A DNA stretch of 64,000 bases from Paramecium sonneborni (GCA_905182985.1 CAJJDN010000138.1:142146-206145); one strand, 5' to 3'. Counted from the stretch's first letter, positions 1 through 14,794 are shown. The notes: generated by a model not told the origin, from the letters alone. Program-made: numbers and translations.

Positions 1-3000
1 TTAATAATGTTATATATTCTTACGGTTAAGTTTTAAGAACTATAACAATGGATGATTGGAGTTGGGTTATGTTTTTTACTATGAGAATATATCATCCTTG
101 GACTTGGCTTTATTATTTATTAATTATATTTGTTTGTGGATTTTTTGGATTTAATTTAGTTATTGCTGTTATTAAAATTCATTATGCAGAAGCCACGGAG
201 GAGAACAATTAAGAAGAGGAAAGAAAAAAAATTGAATAAAAAATTAAAGAAAATAGAGAAATACCTGAAAGGGATATTGTTAATGTTTTTGATGTTGCAT
301 TTTTACGTTATAGAGATTTCTTTCCAGTAATTTAAAGATATAGATAATCTTTAAGAACTACTTATCGAAATATTCGATTAGAAGATATCAATAATGATAA
401 AGTTTCAAATAATAAGACAAGAATTTTATCTGCAAAATAAAAAAAAAATGAAGAATAAACAGAAGATGTAAAATAATATTATTATAATAGATTAATTGGA
501 TTAGAAGAGTATGGATTTCTATTTAGAATTTTACTATTAAAAATATATTGTTACCTAAATTTTTGATTTTGTCAGAAAAATAGAAAAGAATTCATATTAA
601 AAAATATACTGAAGATGAAATTGAATTATAGATTTTGGAAAGACTTAAATCTTATTAATTCTCTTAATTACAGTCTTGTGTTAATTAACAAATATAATAG
701 ACATTTGAAAGTGAAGCAGATGTTTTACCTACTTTAAAGTATTAGATATGCTCATTATTAGTTTACCAGATTGTGAGAAAAAAGAATTAGAAAAAGAAAT
801 TTTAAATATGAGATACCTAAAAATTCCTATTTTGTATCCAGATATTAAATAAAAAAAAATTTAATAGGTTTTCCAAGATCATAAACAAATTTGTAAATTT
901 CCCGTTAGAAAAGTAAAAAGAATTATTCTAAATTTCACAGAGAATAATGAAAATGAAACAAACAATTCCATAGAGTAAAGAATGTCAAGTCAAAAATTAA
1001 GTATAAAACATTCTTCTAAATAAAAAACATCTTAAATTGATCAGCATGTTCCTTTTTTAATTAAAAGACAGAATCAATATTATGTTTATATATAAGGATA
1101 TTATTTAAATTATGAAGGGGTTTCATTAAAAATAAATGCTAAAATATAAAGAAATAAAATTAATTAACCATCTAATGAATTTTAATATAGATTATTAAGA
1201 AAGAAAGACCTACAATAAGGTTTAATATCAAAGAAAACTTGGTCAGGAAATGATATCCTGAAATTAAATGAAAAAAGATTATATAATTTTAGAGATTCAT
1301 TAAAAAGATTAAATGTAATAGATATATAAATTTGGATGTTGGGTATATATGGAAAGATTGATACAATAAAGAAATATTCATATTTACTCATTACAGCATA
1401 AATTTGTTAATTATTTTTTGATTGTGTAATATTGATAAATTTTACTTTTCTCTCTTTGTAAGGAATTGCTGATTCATTAACAATTGCAAATGTAGAGGAT
1501 GTTTCAACAATATTTTTATGTACAGAATTAATATTGAGATTTTTTGCATTCTCTTGGAAAGATTTTACAAATAGTCCAGATTATGTATTATAATCATGTA
1601 TAGTGATATTGAATTTTATAGAACTTACAATGAGTTCATTAATGACAGATTTAAATGAGCAGAATTTGCGTTTAATAAGAGGAACTAAATGTTTATTATT
1701 TTATAGAGTATTAAAATATAATAAAATGGCAGTAGCAATAGGACATATAGCATAGAGAACATTCAAATAATACATATATTTGACCTTTTTAATGTTTTTG
1801 GTAATATTCATATATGCAATGATTGGAATGGAAATGTATGCAGGCATTTTTGATTAAACAGATGCTCTTGGATAATTGCATTCATATGATAATATATTAA
1901 AAGCATTTATGACTATATTCAATATAATGACTAATGATGATTGGTATGGAGTATATGTGATGGGTGGAAATATAAACTATGTATTTGCTGTAATATATTC
2001 ATATTCCATGGTGATTGTTTTGAATTATATAACATATGGATTAGTATTGGCAATTCTATTGGATGGATTTGGAGCTATAGATAAGGAAATGATGGAATAG
2101 GAAGATTCTATTGAAAAAGAAGAAGATAAAATTAATGAATAGTAAGAAGAGGAAATTTCATAAATTACTGAAGAATAAGAAATTTAAGAATTTTAATTAA
2201 ATTTAAAACCGTTAATATCATAAGCACGTTTGAGTGATAATCAAATCAAGAAACCAAAATAAACACCAATCACTAATTTAATGAAATCAATAAGTATTTT
2301 TTAATTAATATATAATTAGAGTAAGTACATAAGGAGATTTTAAGTTAATATCCATAATTATATGAAGGTATTTAATGTTAATAATCCTTATATATATTCT
2401 CGAAAGAAAATTATGTAAGAATACTATGTTGTAAAGTAGTGATATCTAAATTTTTTAATTACTTTATGGATGTAGTTTTATATTTTTCAATAATTGTTTT
2501 TGCTTTGAAAACATATAATGATTATGAATAAGATTCTGAAAATTATCCAGAGAGTTTGTAATTCTTGGCAAATATTGTTTTTTTATTTGAAATAGTAATA
2601 GGTAGTATAGCAAAAGGAATGTGGATGAATAAAGGATCCTATATCACATATACATGGTAGATAATAGATGTAATCTACATCGTATCATTTTTCTTTGATT
2701 TTTTATAAAATGATATAGAGAAGCCAATAGTAAAATTTTTCTTATATTTTGGTTACTTTAGAGTGATGAAATTAATGTATAGATTATCTTGGCTAGATAA
2801 ATTAAGATTAGCTTTAGGTAGATCATTGGCAGATATTTGGAATGTTTTAATAACAATGTTATCAGTATGGATAATATTTGGAGTTTATGGTATAATTTTA
2901 TATGAATAATAATTTGGATATTGTGAAGATAAAGTTTAATTCAATGTAAATAAGAGAGAATGTTTAGAATAGAATAGAACTTGGGTCAATTATAAACATA

Positions 3001-5000
3001 ACTTTGATAATATTACTATTGCAATTCCTACTCTTTTTGTTGTATCTACTTTTGATGGATGGGGTGAAATATTATAAATAGCAGAAAATAGTTAGAATTC
3101 AGATTTTGGACCTATTGCATTTAATAGTTATATACCTACATACTTCTTTTTTATTGTATTTTGTTTTATTGGATCAATGTTTTTTTTAAGTTTATTTACA
3201 GGGGTTTTATTTTCAAATTTAAAAGCTAATCAAAGTAAAATTGAAAGATCAGATGTTACTAAAGCATAGGTTGAATTTATGGAAATTTCATAAATTATTA
3301 TAAGAGATTTTCCTATCTATTCATCACCTCCTACTTCAGTAATAAGGAAATTTGCTTCTGATTTTACAAACAATACTACGAATTAAAAAATAATGTTTTG
3401 TTTTCTTTTATTAGATTTAGTTGTTCTATTGTTATTTTTCTCTGAGATGGATGAAACCTATTTTAAAACTTTAAATAATACTCATAATACTTTAATGTAT
3501 TTGTATATAATATGGAATGTATTTCTTTTTTTAGCTTTAGGAGTTAATCGTTACTTTGATAATCATTGGAGAAGATTTTATTTTTTTTTAATAACAATTG
3601 CAATAATTGATATAATTGCAGATTATTAATCAGATTGGGCTTTGTATTATTTTAATTCTTCTCCTGCAGATGAAGGATATTAATTTTTAAGAATTTTCTT
3701 TGCTCTTCGATGTTTGAGAATAATCTTAATATTTTAAGGATTAATAAATCTTTAAAGATTAATGAGAGTTATGGTATTTGCAATGCCTTTTTTAGGTAAG
3801 ATATTTTGTATACTCATTATAACAATGTTCATTTTTGCCCTTTTTGGTTGTTAAATGTATGGACATTTGGAAAAAGGTTAAGTAATGGATGATTAAATAA
3901 ATTTTAAAAATATAGCATAAGCTATGTTAGCATTATTTAAATGTGCATCAGGAGATGATTGGAGAACCATTATGACTGATACTATATTTTATAATCCTTA
4001 TTGTGCAGAAGATGAATAATATTGTGGTAGCATATATAATCAAATCTATTTTTTCCTATTTATGTTGCTATCTAATTATGTACTCTTGAATTTATTTGTT
4101 TTGGGTTTAGTGGAGTAATTTGAACAATTCTTTATGTTATAAAATTCTATGATTTAAACCTATGTTGAAAATGTTGATAAAATTAAAACTATTTGGTGTA
4201 AATACTCATCTGAAACTCAGGGATAAGCTATGCATTATAAATTTCTATGTCGATTTCTATTAGATATTGGAAAACCTTTAGGTGGTGGAAATGATGAAAA
4301 TCTATGGGATGTTGGCAAATTAGCATCTTCATTTAAAATATAATGGTATCTTTATTTTTAATATATTTAGTGACCATTATGGATATATACAATACAATTA
4401 ATTAATGTATGAATTATTTCGTGTTTGTTACCATGAAGAAGTCTTTAAAATAGGACCTTTGTCTTCTATCAAAAAAATCAAATAATTCAATAAAGAAATG
4501 CAATTAAGATTAATGTATTATAGAAGAAATCGCTACTTATAAAGAAGCAATATCTCACCTATTTTACATCTTAAAGCTAACTTTAACATTTTACATGATT
4601 ATTTAACTGTTCTCATTCTTTATAAGGCTTGGGAAGCTTACTCTAAAAAACTCATTAGAAAAGTATGTATCAATTAACAACATTTCACAGAAGCAGATCT
4701 TGATTAACAAGATTCTTCAGAAGATCAAAAACCTACTAATAATTAGTATATTTTTTATTCTATTATATTAGTCTAGATTAAGATTGTAATGAATTTCTCA
4801 ATGAGGAAAGAGAATAACAAATTGTATCTAATGACAATCCTAAACAAGAAATTAAAAAACATTAAATCACTAATTCTTCGGAAGAAATTTAATCTGAAAA
4901 TATTCCTACTTATAGATGGTAAAAAGATTTAGAAGTTGATTAAGTTTTTGAAAGTGCCATTTTATCCCCAAATCAATCCTATAGAAAAATGAAATTATGA
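1..5000 (+). CDS. Four-domain voltage-gated Ca2+-type channel alpha subunit, 5' end outside window
   Basis: Pore-forming subunit of a four-repeat cation channel, expected in the plasma or ciliary membrane. The window opens just before the repeat I pore loop (motif TMDDW near base 50). Repeats II, III and IV follow, each with hydrophobic segments, an Arg/Lys-rich S4 (for example LRLIRGTK near 1670, FALRCLRIILIF near 3700) and a pore loop: TNDDW near 1935, TFDGW near 3050, SGDDW near 3950. In animal Cav channels these loops carry Glu; here all four carry Asp. Mini-introns I could place are 550-575, 739-761, 4346-4370 and 4746-4771; at least one more near 2400 is unresolved. The hydrophilic tail ends at TGA 4998-5000. 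The channel family is clear. Ca2+ selectivity is inferred from the pore and from known Paramecium Cav channels. Confidence 0.88.
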
Positions 5001-5123
5001 ATTAAGTTAAAATTACTTTTAATACTATTTTGTTCTATAAATCTTCTCATTTTATATATTAAAATTTATATCCATACAATTTTAATATATATATAAATTG
5101 TGTTTAATTTTACGTAATTTAAA

Positions 5124-5372
5124 ATGAATTGCTTAGATAAAGAATTAGAATTGAATTAACCTGCTCCATAAAATTATTATGATCTTCAAGATTCTGACCA
5201 AGAAGATAAAAATCATTGCCTTCCTGAAAACAAGTTTTTTTGTCAATAAATTGCCAACCATAAGTTTGTAATAGGAATATCTAAACCAGGGCAATAGAGA
5301 ATCGGTTTATAAACTATATCAAAGAATAAAATCACTGTTAAAGGAATACTTGGAATTAATGAATAATTATGA
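5124..5372 (+). CDS. Small hypothetical protein, 82 residues
   Basis: A continuous frame from ATG to TGA in the ciliate code, with no intron. It lies 124 bp after the channel gene on the same strand. The composition is not low-complexity: an acidic N-terminal third with Asp, Glu and Gln, then FCQQIANHKFVIGISKP and a basic, Ile-rich end (GILGINEQL). There is no signal peptide, membrane segment or motif that I recognise. It could be a short independent gene or the last exon of a longer one. An 80-codon frame can arise by chance when only TGA stops translation, so confidence is moderate. Confidence 0.4.
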
Positions 5373-5738
5373 TTATTTTTTTCTCATAAATCCTAAATTA
5401 TCATACACTTATTATTTAGTCCTTCATTAATATGTTTTTACATAGTTATCTATTCACGAGATTAACACAGTAAAATATTCCTGATTTAAATTATTAAGAC
5501 AATCAATTTAAACTGTTTTGCTAAAAAATGCTCTTGTTGTAGTATGGATTGTAACAATAGATTTAAAATGAGAAACAAAAAGAAAAAATAGTTGAGTTCA
5601 TTATTTTTTAAACTGTCATTTTTATATATGATTTTATTAAATATCAATAATATAAATTTTATTAAGTAATGTTATCTTTTCAGAAAATTAATATTAATAT
5701 CCCATATATTTAATATACATAATATAAAAATTACATCA

Positions 5739-7647
<1,909 letters not shown>

Positions 7648-7693
7648 TAATTAAAATTTGTGTATAGAAAATTATATAAAACTTAAAAAAAAA

Positions 7694-9215
7694 TCAACCA
7701 TCAAATACTTCTCCAACATCAATAGTTAAAGTATTTAACAAAAGATTAGTTTCGTCTTCTTGATTAGTTTTTAATTATTTTCTTAAACCATCAATAGCAG
7801 GTATACAATTTCCTTTTCTATCATATGCAGTTTCTTTAGCTTTTGTTAATCTTCCATTAACAAAAGGCACATTAAAAATTAGAAATGGAAAACTAAGCAT
7901 TCCATAACAAATTTCAGTAAAATAAATCTATTTTAATTAAATAATGAAAATTACGAAATCTCCTGAATTATCAAAATTAGGTCGTATATTTTATGTTAAA
8001 TAGACTAACCAAAATAGTCCAACACTAGCTCCTAAAGCAAATATATCCCAAAACATAAAATATTTTAAACGTCCTCCTCTTTCAAAACATCCTTCCTTTA
8101 CTTAAGGAGTATCATCATATTAAAATACTGGTTTTCCCTTTTATTTGGAACATGTCAAAAAGAAAAATGCCAACCAAATAAGAATTACTTATGCTACTTA
8201 TCCAATAACTTCTGAAAAAACTTCTATGCTTGCTCCTGGTCCTTTTCTTGTACAATCTTCTTTATAAGTATTATCAATATAATTCATTGTTGTACATGCA
8301 TATAACATAAAATAACCAATTAATGCTTTCATAACACCTTAAGTTATAAAGAACATACTATTATAATATATTTTTATTATTTACGTTTTAAAACTTAAAA
8401 TGAATTTCACTAATTAATATTCATCTCCTTTATCAATCATTATGAAATCCAAAACATAGAAATATTACGATATACCATAAAATGGAATTGCTGATACTAA
8501 ATACCAAAACCAATATGAACTAATTTAATTATTTATATAAATACATTGTTTTATATTATCTCCAAACACTTCTATCAAATGGATAATTTGAATAGAGATA
8601 CCAATTTCTTACCCAAACAAAAGGATAAAGAAACGCAATAGTTTATTTCTTTTCTTCTATTTCAGTATAAGGATCTGCTATTTACAACATTAATTGATAT
8701 TTAACTTCATCTACTATTTCAGGCCATGTTGCATCAACAGTATCATCAATCTATTTATTTATATTTATTAAATACTAAATTCTTCACACATTAACACATA
8801 TCGGGATCTTTCAATCCTTCTTTAACTGTTGGTCTAAATTTCTCAATTACTATGATTACTGATGATAACACCTTTGATCTTGCCCAAACATTTATTTAAT
8901 GGGTATACTACTTTAACATCAGTTTTAATCTATCCCATTAATATATTTATTACTTATCATCCAATTAACTAAAACCTTATCTTACATCTGCTTTTGCATT
9001 ATCTACAGATTGTATTAACTTTTAAAGTCCTTTACTTGCTGCCATTTATAACTCATCAGCCATACTTCATTATCCTAATATTATTACCTTACTAAGGGAC
9101 GCTTTACAGATAATGGTTCTTTATCCTTATCTTCTAAAGGAATTACTTTACCATTAGTATTTTTATTTTAATCTCTATTTGTAAAGTTATTTGCAAAGTT
9201 CTTTATTGTGTCCAT
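7694..9215 (-). CDS. Multi-pass membrane protein, unknown
   Basis: 464 residues after splicing five introns (9065-9087, 8751-8775, 8520-8544, 8358-8384, 7928-7954); the spliced length is in frame. The soluble N-terminal half carries a VWARSKVLSS stretch. Five or so hydrophobic segments follow: around WFWYLVSAIPFYGI, FFITQGVMKALIGYFML, VAQVILIWLAFFFL, IFALGASVGLFWLVYL and MLSFPFLIFNV. The C-terminus is acidic, ending VGEVFDG. I do not recognise the family. The gene ends 46 bp before the AFG2-like gene on the same strand. Its first 145 bases also appear at 10177-10321 because of an assembly duplication. The start could instead be the internal ATG just after the first intron. Confidence 0.72.
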
Positions 9216-10175
9216 TTTAAGTTATATATTTAAGTAATTTATATATATACTCTTAACAAATTAAAATTAAAATCAAAATATTTAGTAATCTTTTATAATC
9301 AAAATAACCAATTATAATTCTGTTAAAAAAATGAAGAAAATTAAATTAGCCAAAATTTTTTAATTTAAAAATAAAAATCTTCATCAAGGCATAATCATTA
9401 ATTAGAATCTGAAATTTGTGATGATTTGTATGACTTTAAAAATTCTAATTTAGAATTATCCTGCCCTAAATTACTATTATTCTTAGTGGAAAAATTAGAT
9501 TTTTCATTAATTTCTGCTTAAGTAAGGCTATTATTTTTTTCAGAATTATTTATTAATTAATTAGTTTATTCATTAAGTTTGCCAACTACAAATTAAGGTT
9601 CATTTTTTTATAAAAGCTATTCATTAGAGATTTCAGAGTCAATATTAACTGATAAAGATGATTGTATATCCTTCAATAAACTATTATCCTTAATTGCATT
9701 TTCAAGTTAATTTTAACTTGACTAAAATTGATGAGGTAAAATTTGAATTTATTCCAATTATTATTATTAATATTATTATTTCATGAGTTAAGAAGTTTTG
9801 CTAATCATTCGACTATCTGAAAAGTTATCCTCACTATGATAATTATTTTTAGGTTATAATAAAAAATGATCATAGATTTCTATTAATTCTTTTAATTACT
9901 TGTAAAAACTGCCTTTCATTTCAAAATTATTTTCTAATTAATACATCATGACATTCAAATATTTTGCTCTTTTATATAAATTGATATTTATGCAATTTTC
10001 TCCATTTTTACTTGATTTAGAGATATCCTCAGAATTATTTTTAATTTTCTGAATTTAATATTGATAATTAAGTTGAGCTTTGATTTTTGCTGATTAATAT
10101 AGGCGATATAATTCCTTAGATCTTTTATTCGAAGAGAAATTTTATATCATTTAACAATATTTTCTTTAATGAATA
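9071..10175. repeat. Direct repeat 1, left copy (1105 bp), assembly duplication
   Basis: This stretch is repeated base for base, as far as I can read, at 10177-11281, with one N between the copies. The repeat starts and ends inside genes at arbitrary points, as expected when two overlapping contigs are placed end to end without merging. Confidence 0.93.
9395..10175 (-). pseudogene. Artefactual duplicate of the C-terminal part of the P-loop NTPase gene
   Basis: Identical to 10501-11281. It holds the Gln/Asn/Ser-rich tail and the TGA at 9397-9395. Its upstream continuation is cut off by the N at 10176. It should not be counted as a separate gene. Confidence 0.85.
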
Positions 10176-10176
10176 N
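10176..10176. other. Single N at a contig junction
   Basis: The only ambiguous base between the two identical 1105-bp copies. Confidence 0.95.
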
Positions 10177-10321
10177 TATCCTAATATTATTACCTTACTA
10201 AGGGACGCTTTACAGATAATGGTTCTTTATCCTTATCTTCTAAAGGAATTACTTTACCATTAGTATTTTTATTTTAATCTCTATTTGTAAAGTTATTTGC
10301 AAAGTTCTTTATTGTGTCCAT
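10177..10321 (-). pseudogene. Artefactual duplicate of the N-terminus of the membrane-protein gene
   Basis: Identical to 9071-9215, including the start codon (ATG at 10321-10319 on the minus strand). Truncated by the N at 10176. Confidence 0.8.
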
Positions 10322-11281
10322 TTTAAGTTATATATTTAAGTAATTTATATATATACTCTTAACAAATTAAAATTAAAATCAAAATATTTAGTAATCTTTT
10401 ATAATCAAAATAACCAATTATAATTCTGTTAAAAAAATGAAGAAAATTAAATTAGCCAAAATTTTTTAATTTAAAAATAAAAATCTTCATCAAGGCATAA
10501 TCATTAATTAGAATCTGAAATTTGTGATGATTTGTATGACTTTAAAAATTCTAATTTAGAATTATCCTGCCCTAAATTACTATTATTCTTAGTGGAAAAA
10601 TTAGATTTTTCATTAATTTCTGCTTAAGTAAGGCTATTATTTTTTTCAGAATTATTTATTAATTAATTAGTTTATTCATTAAGTTTGCCAACTACAAATT
10701 AAGGTTCATTTTTTTATAAAAGCTATTCATTAGAGATTTCAGAGTCAATATTAACTGATAAAGATGATTGTATATCCTTCAATAAACTATTATCCTTAAT
10801 TGCATTTTCAAGTTAATTTTAACTTGACTAAAATTGATGAGGTAAAATTTGAATTTATTCCAATTATTATTATTAATATTATTATTTCATGAGTTAAGAA
10901 GTTTTGCTAATCATTCGACTATCTGAAAAGTTATCCTCACTATGATAATTATTTTTAGGTTATAATAAAAAATGATCATAGATTTCTATTAATTCTTTTA
11001 ATTACTTGTAAAAACTGCCTTTCATTTCAAAATTATTTTCTAATTAATACATCATGACATTCAAATATTTTGCTCTTTTATATAAATTGATATTTATGCA
11101 ATTTTCTCCATTTTTACTTGATTTAGAGATATCCTCAGAATTATTTTTAATTTTCTGAATTTAATATTGATAATTAAGTTGAGCTTTGATTTTTGCTGAT
11201 TAATATAGGCGATATAATTCCTTAGATCTTTTATTCGAAGAGAAATTTTATATCATTTAACAATATTTTCTTTAATGAATA
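10177..11281. repeat. Direct repeat 1, right copy (1105 bp)
   Basis: Copy of 9071-10175. The NTPase gene reads without a break through its right edge into unique sequence. The left copy joins uniquely to the membrane-protein gene. Collapsing the two copies at the N gives one gene of each kind. Confidence 0.93.
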
Positions 11282-12948
11282 AATGCTACTTATGTTTATT
11301 TTAGAATTTCTTAACCTTCGTTTAATGTAACTATTATATGATTCTCAAAATGACATCTGGAATGAAAATTTCGTTTTTTACATTTTAAACATTCTTAATT
11401 ATCTTGAAAAATTTAATTTAAATTGAAGGCCAAATTTTCATCTTTCTGCTAACGAAAACAATAACGAGTTTGACAATAACGAGTCTGACAATAACTACAA
11501 TATATGAATGTATATCCTTTTTTAATTTTTTCTAATGACTGTTTTAATTCATATAATAAATAAGTATTCTTAGATTATATGATCTAAGCCTCTTTTTTTT
11601 TTAGTTTTTCCTTATTGTTCAATCTGTATAATTTTAATAATTCTAATACATCATATTCATATTTCAATTACTACTCAAAATATTTAAAAATTGTCTAATT
11701 ATCATTGTAATCGGAAAAGTTCTCAAATTTTTCAATTATATCTTTAATTACATCTGTCATTAAATTATACGACTATTTATGTAATTATCCTTCATCTATT
11801 TCAATCTCATTTTAATTATAACTTCTTAATTGCTGTCTAATTCTAATAATAATTCCTATCCATAACTTTCATCTTTTTGAGGTTCTAAAAAATCCCCAGT
11901 TCCTTATTCGTAACATTTAATTAATCTTTGAAGATCTAAATTTATAGTATCATATTGATATTATCCTTAATCTTGCTACTAATAAATAAGTGGCTCATAT
12001 AATGGCTTATTGTTAATAGAATACCAAAACTTTTATTCATAAGATATTTTTTAATTTTTTAATTTTTCTTTGAATTCTAATGGTGTAGATTCAGATTATT
12101 CATATATATTAATTTTAGGTTAGTTATCAGAACAATAAGTAAGCACTAAAAAGAATTTATTATTTTTTATTATAGTTTTAGGTACTAATTCAAAAAAACG
12201 TTGCAAACAATAAGATTCATCTTCAGTTAATCTATTAATAGATGAAGAATTTATATAAAATATTGCTGCAATTGTAGCATTAATTTTTATTTTATCACAG
12301 ATATACTTTAAAATTTCAATATATATGTTAGTAACTCCAGTTTAATCTAAACCTAAAAAATCAAGTTTCAATTCTCCTATTCCTCGAAAGTCAACAAAAA
12401 CATAGTTTTTTCCAGATATTTAAATATAATATTCATCATAATATTATTTAGTTTAGTTTTCTTTTTTTTTCACTCTATACATGCTATTATATTAAACATT
12501 AAAAATATAATTAATAAGATTAAATATAAAAGTAGTTTTTCCTCTTTTTGTTGGACCAAGAATTATAATATAGTTTTTTTTATCATTAATCTAAAAAGGT
12601 ATATTTTAAAATTCCAATTTTAAAATATTAGTTTCTTCATCATATTTTAATTAATTTATTTCTTCATCACTTGGTCTTATTTAATTCTCTCTTCTTGTCA
12701 AAATCAATGCTTCTTTTATAGAAAATCCTTGTTTTTCAACAAAATATTTTGGTTCTATTTAAGGTAATAATTCTATATAAAATCCCAATTTATGTAATTC
12801 ATCTAAATATTCATCTAATTATTTTCTTCTTTTTTCATTGTTTTAAGAGTTTATTTTTCTTAAAATTATCTCCTTATATTTCCCTGTTATTAAAGTGTAA
12901 CTATTGTATATGATGGATTTATTACTTCATGATGTTCTGGTTCTTCAT
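10501..12948 (-). CDS. P-loop NTPase with Cys/His-rich and Gln/Asn-rich tail
   Basis: A large protein of roughly 800 residues. The ATG is at 12948 and the first intron is 12901-12925. A P-loop GPTKRGKTT lies near residue 120, followed by VFVDFRGIGELKLDFLG in the place of a GTPase switch region, as in dynamin- or GIMAP-type NTPases. The later half is coiled-coil-like, then Cys-rich with a duplicated unit (SYCQTRYCQTRYCF near 11470) and CLKCKKRNFHSRCHF, which could bind zinc. The last 250 residues are Gln/Asn/Ser-rich. The frame shifts by one base near 11800-11880, between DFLEPQKDESYG and IRIRQQLRSYNQ, with no clear intron there. The cause may be a missed intron, an indel or a sequence error. 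The precise GTPase family is uncertain. Confidence 0.65.
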
Positions 12949-13777
12949 TTTTTATTGTAATTATTCCATAAAATACTATTTAAGATATTATTTATAAATA
13001 TTGATTTTTATAATGAGATTAGAAGATAGATGATAAAAAAATTTATTTATTCATATAAACTAAGACAACAAAAAAAAATGAGAAAATTGAAATAAATGAT
13101 AATGTCTTATATTTTTTGAAATTTATATTTAACAATATAGATAATTATAGTGAAATCTTGAGTGAAATACTTAAAGTCATTTAGAATTGCTAATCTGATG
13201 ATTCATTTTATTAGATAAGAAATTTTAATATTAAAAATTGAATAATAAATTTAATATTGTCATTGAATGCTTTAAATTTATTTTTATTATGAAGAATGCA
13301 CTGTGCTATCAATCAATATATTTTTTTAATAAAATATAGTCTATAAAAATCACTATAAACCACAGAATTCTAACAAAAAACTATAGACAACTGAAATGAA
13401 ATCATCAACTTAAATGATTTTGCTACAATCATAATTATTGATATATATAAATTGAATAAAAAAAATAGAACAATCAAAGTTAACAAGTATACTTTAGTTT
13501 AGCTAAATGATCACATAAATAAGGCTGTTGAAGTTTCTAAATCAAACTTACGGATTAAGCTTATTTTATATGAATAGTACCAAAAATTACCAAGGAAGAC
13601 TTATATTGATTAAAATATAAATAGAATTTAATAATATTTGTAATGATCATTTTTGTTCTTATTCAATTCTAAAAGATAAGAAATTTTATGATGCTATTTT
13701 GAGAAAACATAGTATTTAGTTAAAATAAATGTTTTTGAAATCATGTGAAATAATTAAAAATATAAAATATATATTTA
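12949..13777. other. Intergenic, about 830 bp
   Basis: AT-rich spacer between divergent genes. Short frames on both strands are broken by TGA every few dozen codons and show no protein-like composition. No RNA gene or repeat array was seen. Confidence 0.5.
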
Positions 13778-14794
13778 ATGCAATCACCTTAATTCTAGAA
13801 ATCAAACGAAAACTCAATTAAAAGTGAATAATTTACTCAAGGTTGGCTTCCAATTACAAATGATGTTGAATAATCAATTGTGTCTTATTTAGATTAACTA
13901 GGGATTAATTAATTGACCTAAGTTGAAAAGCATTCTAATTAAAGAAACTCATTGTATTCCTTAGATATAGCTATAACACCAAAATCTTAAAGAAGAATTT
14001 CTTTAACAATGGATTCAGAGTTATTTTCGAGGAGAAGTTTTAGAATGTGTTCTGACTAGATATGAACATAAAAAAAAGAAAATTCAGAGACTAATTAGAT
14101 TTTAATATTATTTATTATAATTTTTCTCTGCATGTTCATATTTCCCCTTTTTACTACATTTCTCCAATATTTTGATCTGTATGCAGAGACAAGTTTATTG
14201 ATTATTATATCAATAATAATCCAAAACTCTTATATTTAGACCTAATCAATGAAGATTATAGAAACCTATAATTTAAGTTGCTTAGTTCAAAGTTAAGATT
14301 TCAATTATTGAAAATTTATTTTTTCAGCAATTTTGTATATTTTAAAGATTTGTTCCGCTTGCTTTTAAAATCTTCTTATCATTGTTTTTCCACTTCTAAA
14401 TTATGTTATAATATTTGGAGGAAATTGTATACTCAAAATATTAATTGATTTTTTTGGAAAATTATAGGAAGGAAAATTCACTTATTATCAGCTTCATTTT
14501 TAAAGAAATCATATTATAAAATTATATTATCGTTCAAAAAATCACTAGATTAAATATAAGTAATTATCAATGGATGTTGAGTAAATAATATAAATAATAT
14601 TTATTTATCAAGTAGTTTAAGATAGATATTATTTAAGCAAAAATATTTAGTTTATATTAAATTTTTGCAAATCTAAATTATTTATTTATATTTTGTTTTA
14701 CTACGAATTATTCACAGTTTAAGGTTCTGAACAATTTAAGATAGCAGGAAATATAAAATTTATTGATATATATAAAATATATTAGGTATTTTGA
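13778..14794 (+). CDS. Putative multi-pass membrane protein with two internal in-frame TGA codons
   Basis: One frame of 339 codons runs from ATG to TGA 14792-14794 and is interrupted only by TGA near 14063 and 14308. The N-terminal 95 residues are polar and Ser/Gln-rich. They are followed by strongly hydrophobic stretches (LILFIIIFLCMFIFPLF, LLIIISIIIQ, NLLIIVFPLLNYVIIFG) and a basic tail. Both TGA codons could lie in introns whose lengths keep the frame: a 30-nt GTTCTG...AAAAG and a 36-nt GTTAAG...TTTCAG. Neither has the usual GTA...TAG ends. It is therefore either a gene with two atypical introns or a decaying copy. Family unknown. Confidence 0.45.

Noticed and set aside
9760..9785. Short ATT/TTA triplet repeats as a CRISPR-like or regulatory array
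   Set aside because: They are in-frame Gln/Asn codon runs inside genes, without spacer structure.
9071..11281. Real tandem gene duplication
   Set aside because: Perfect identity, arbitrary ends within genes and a single N at the join fit unmerged contigs; a true duplication would not stop exactly at an N.
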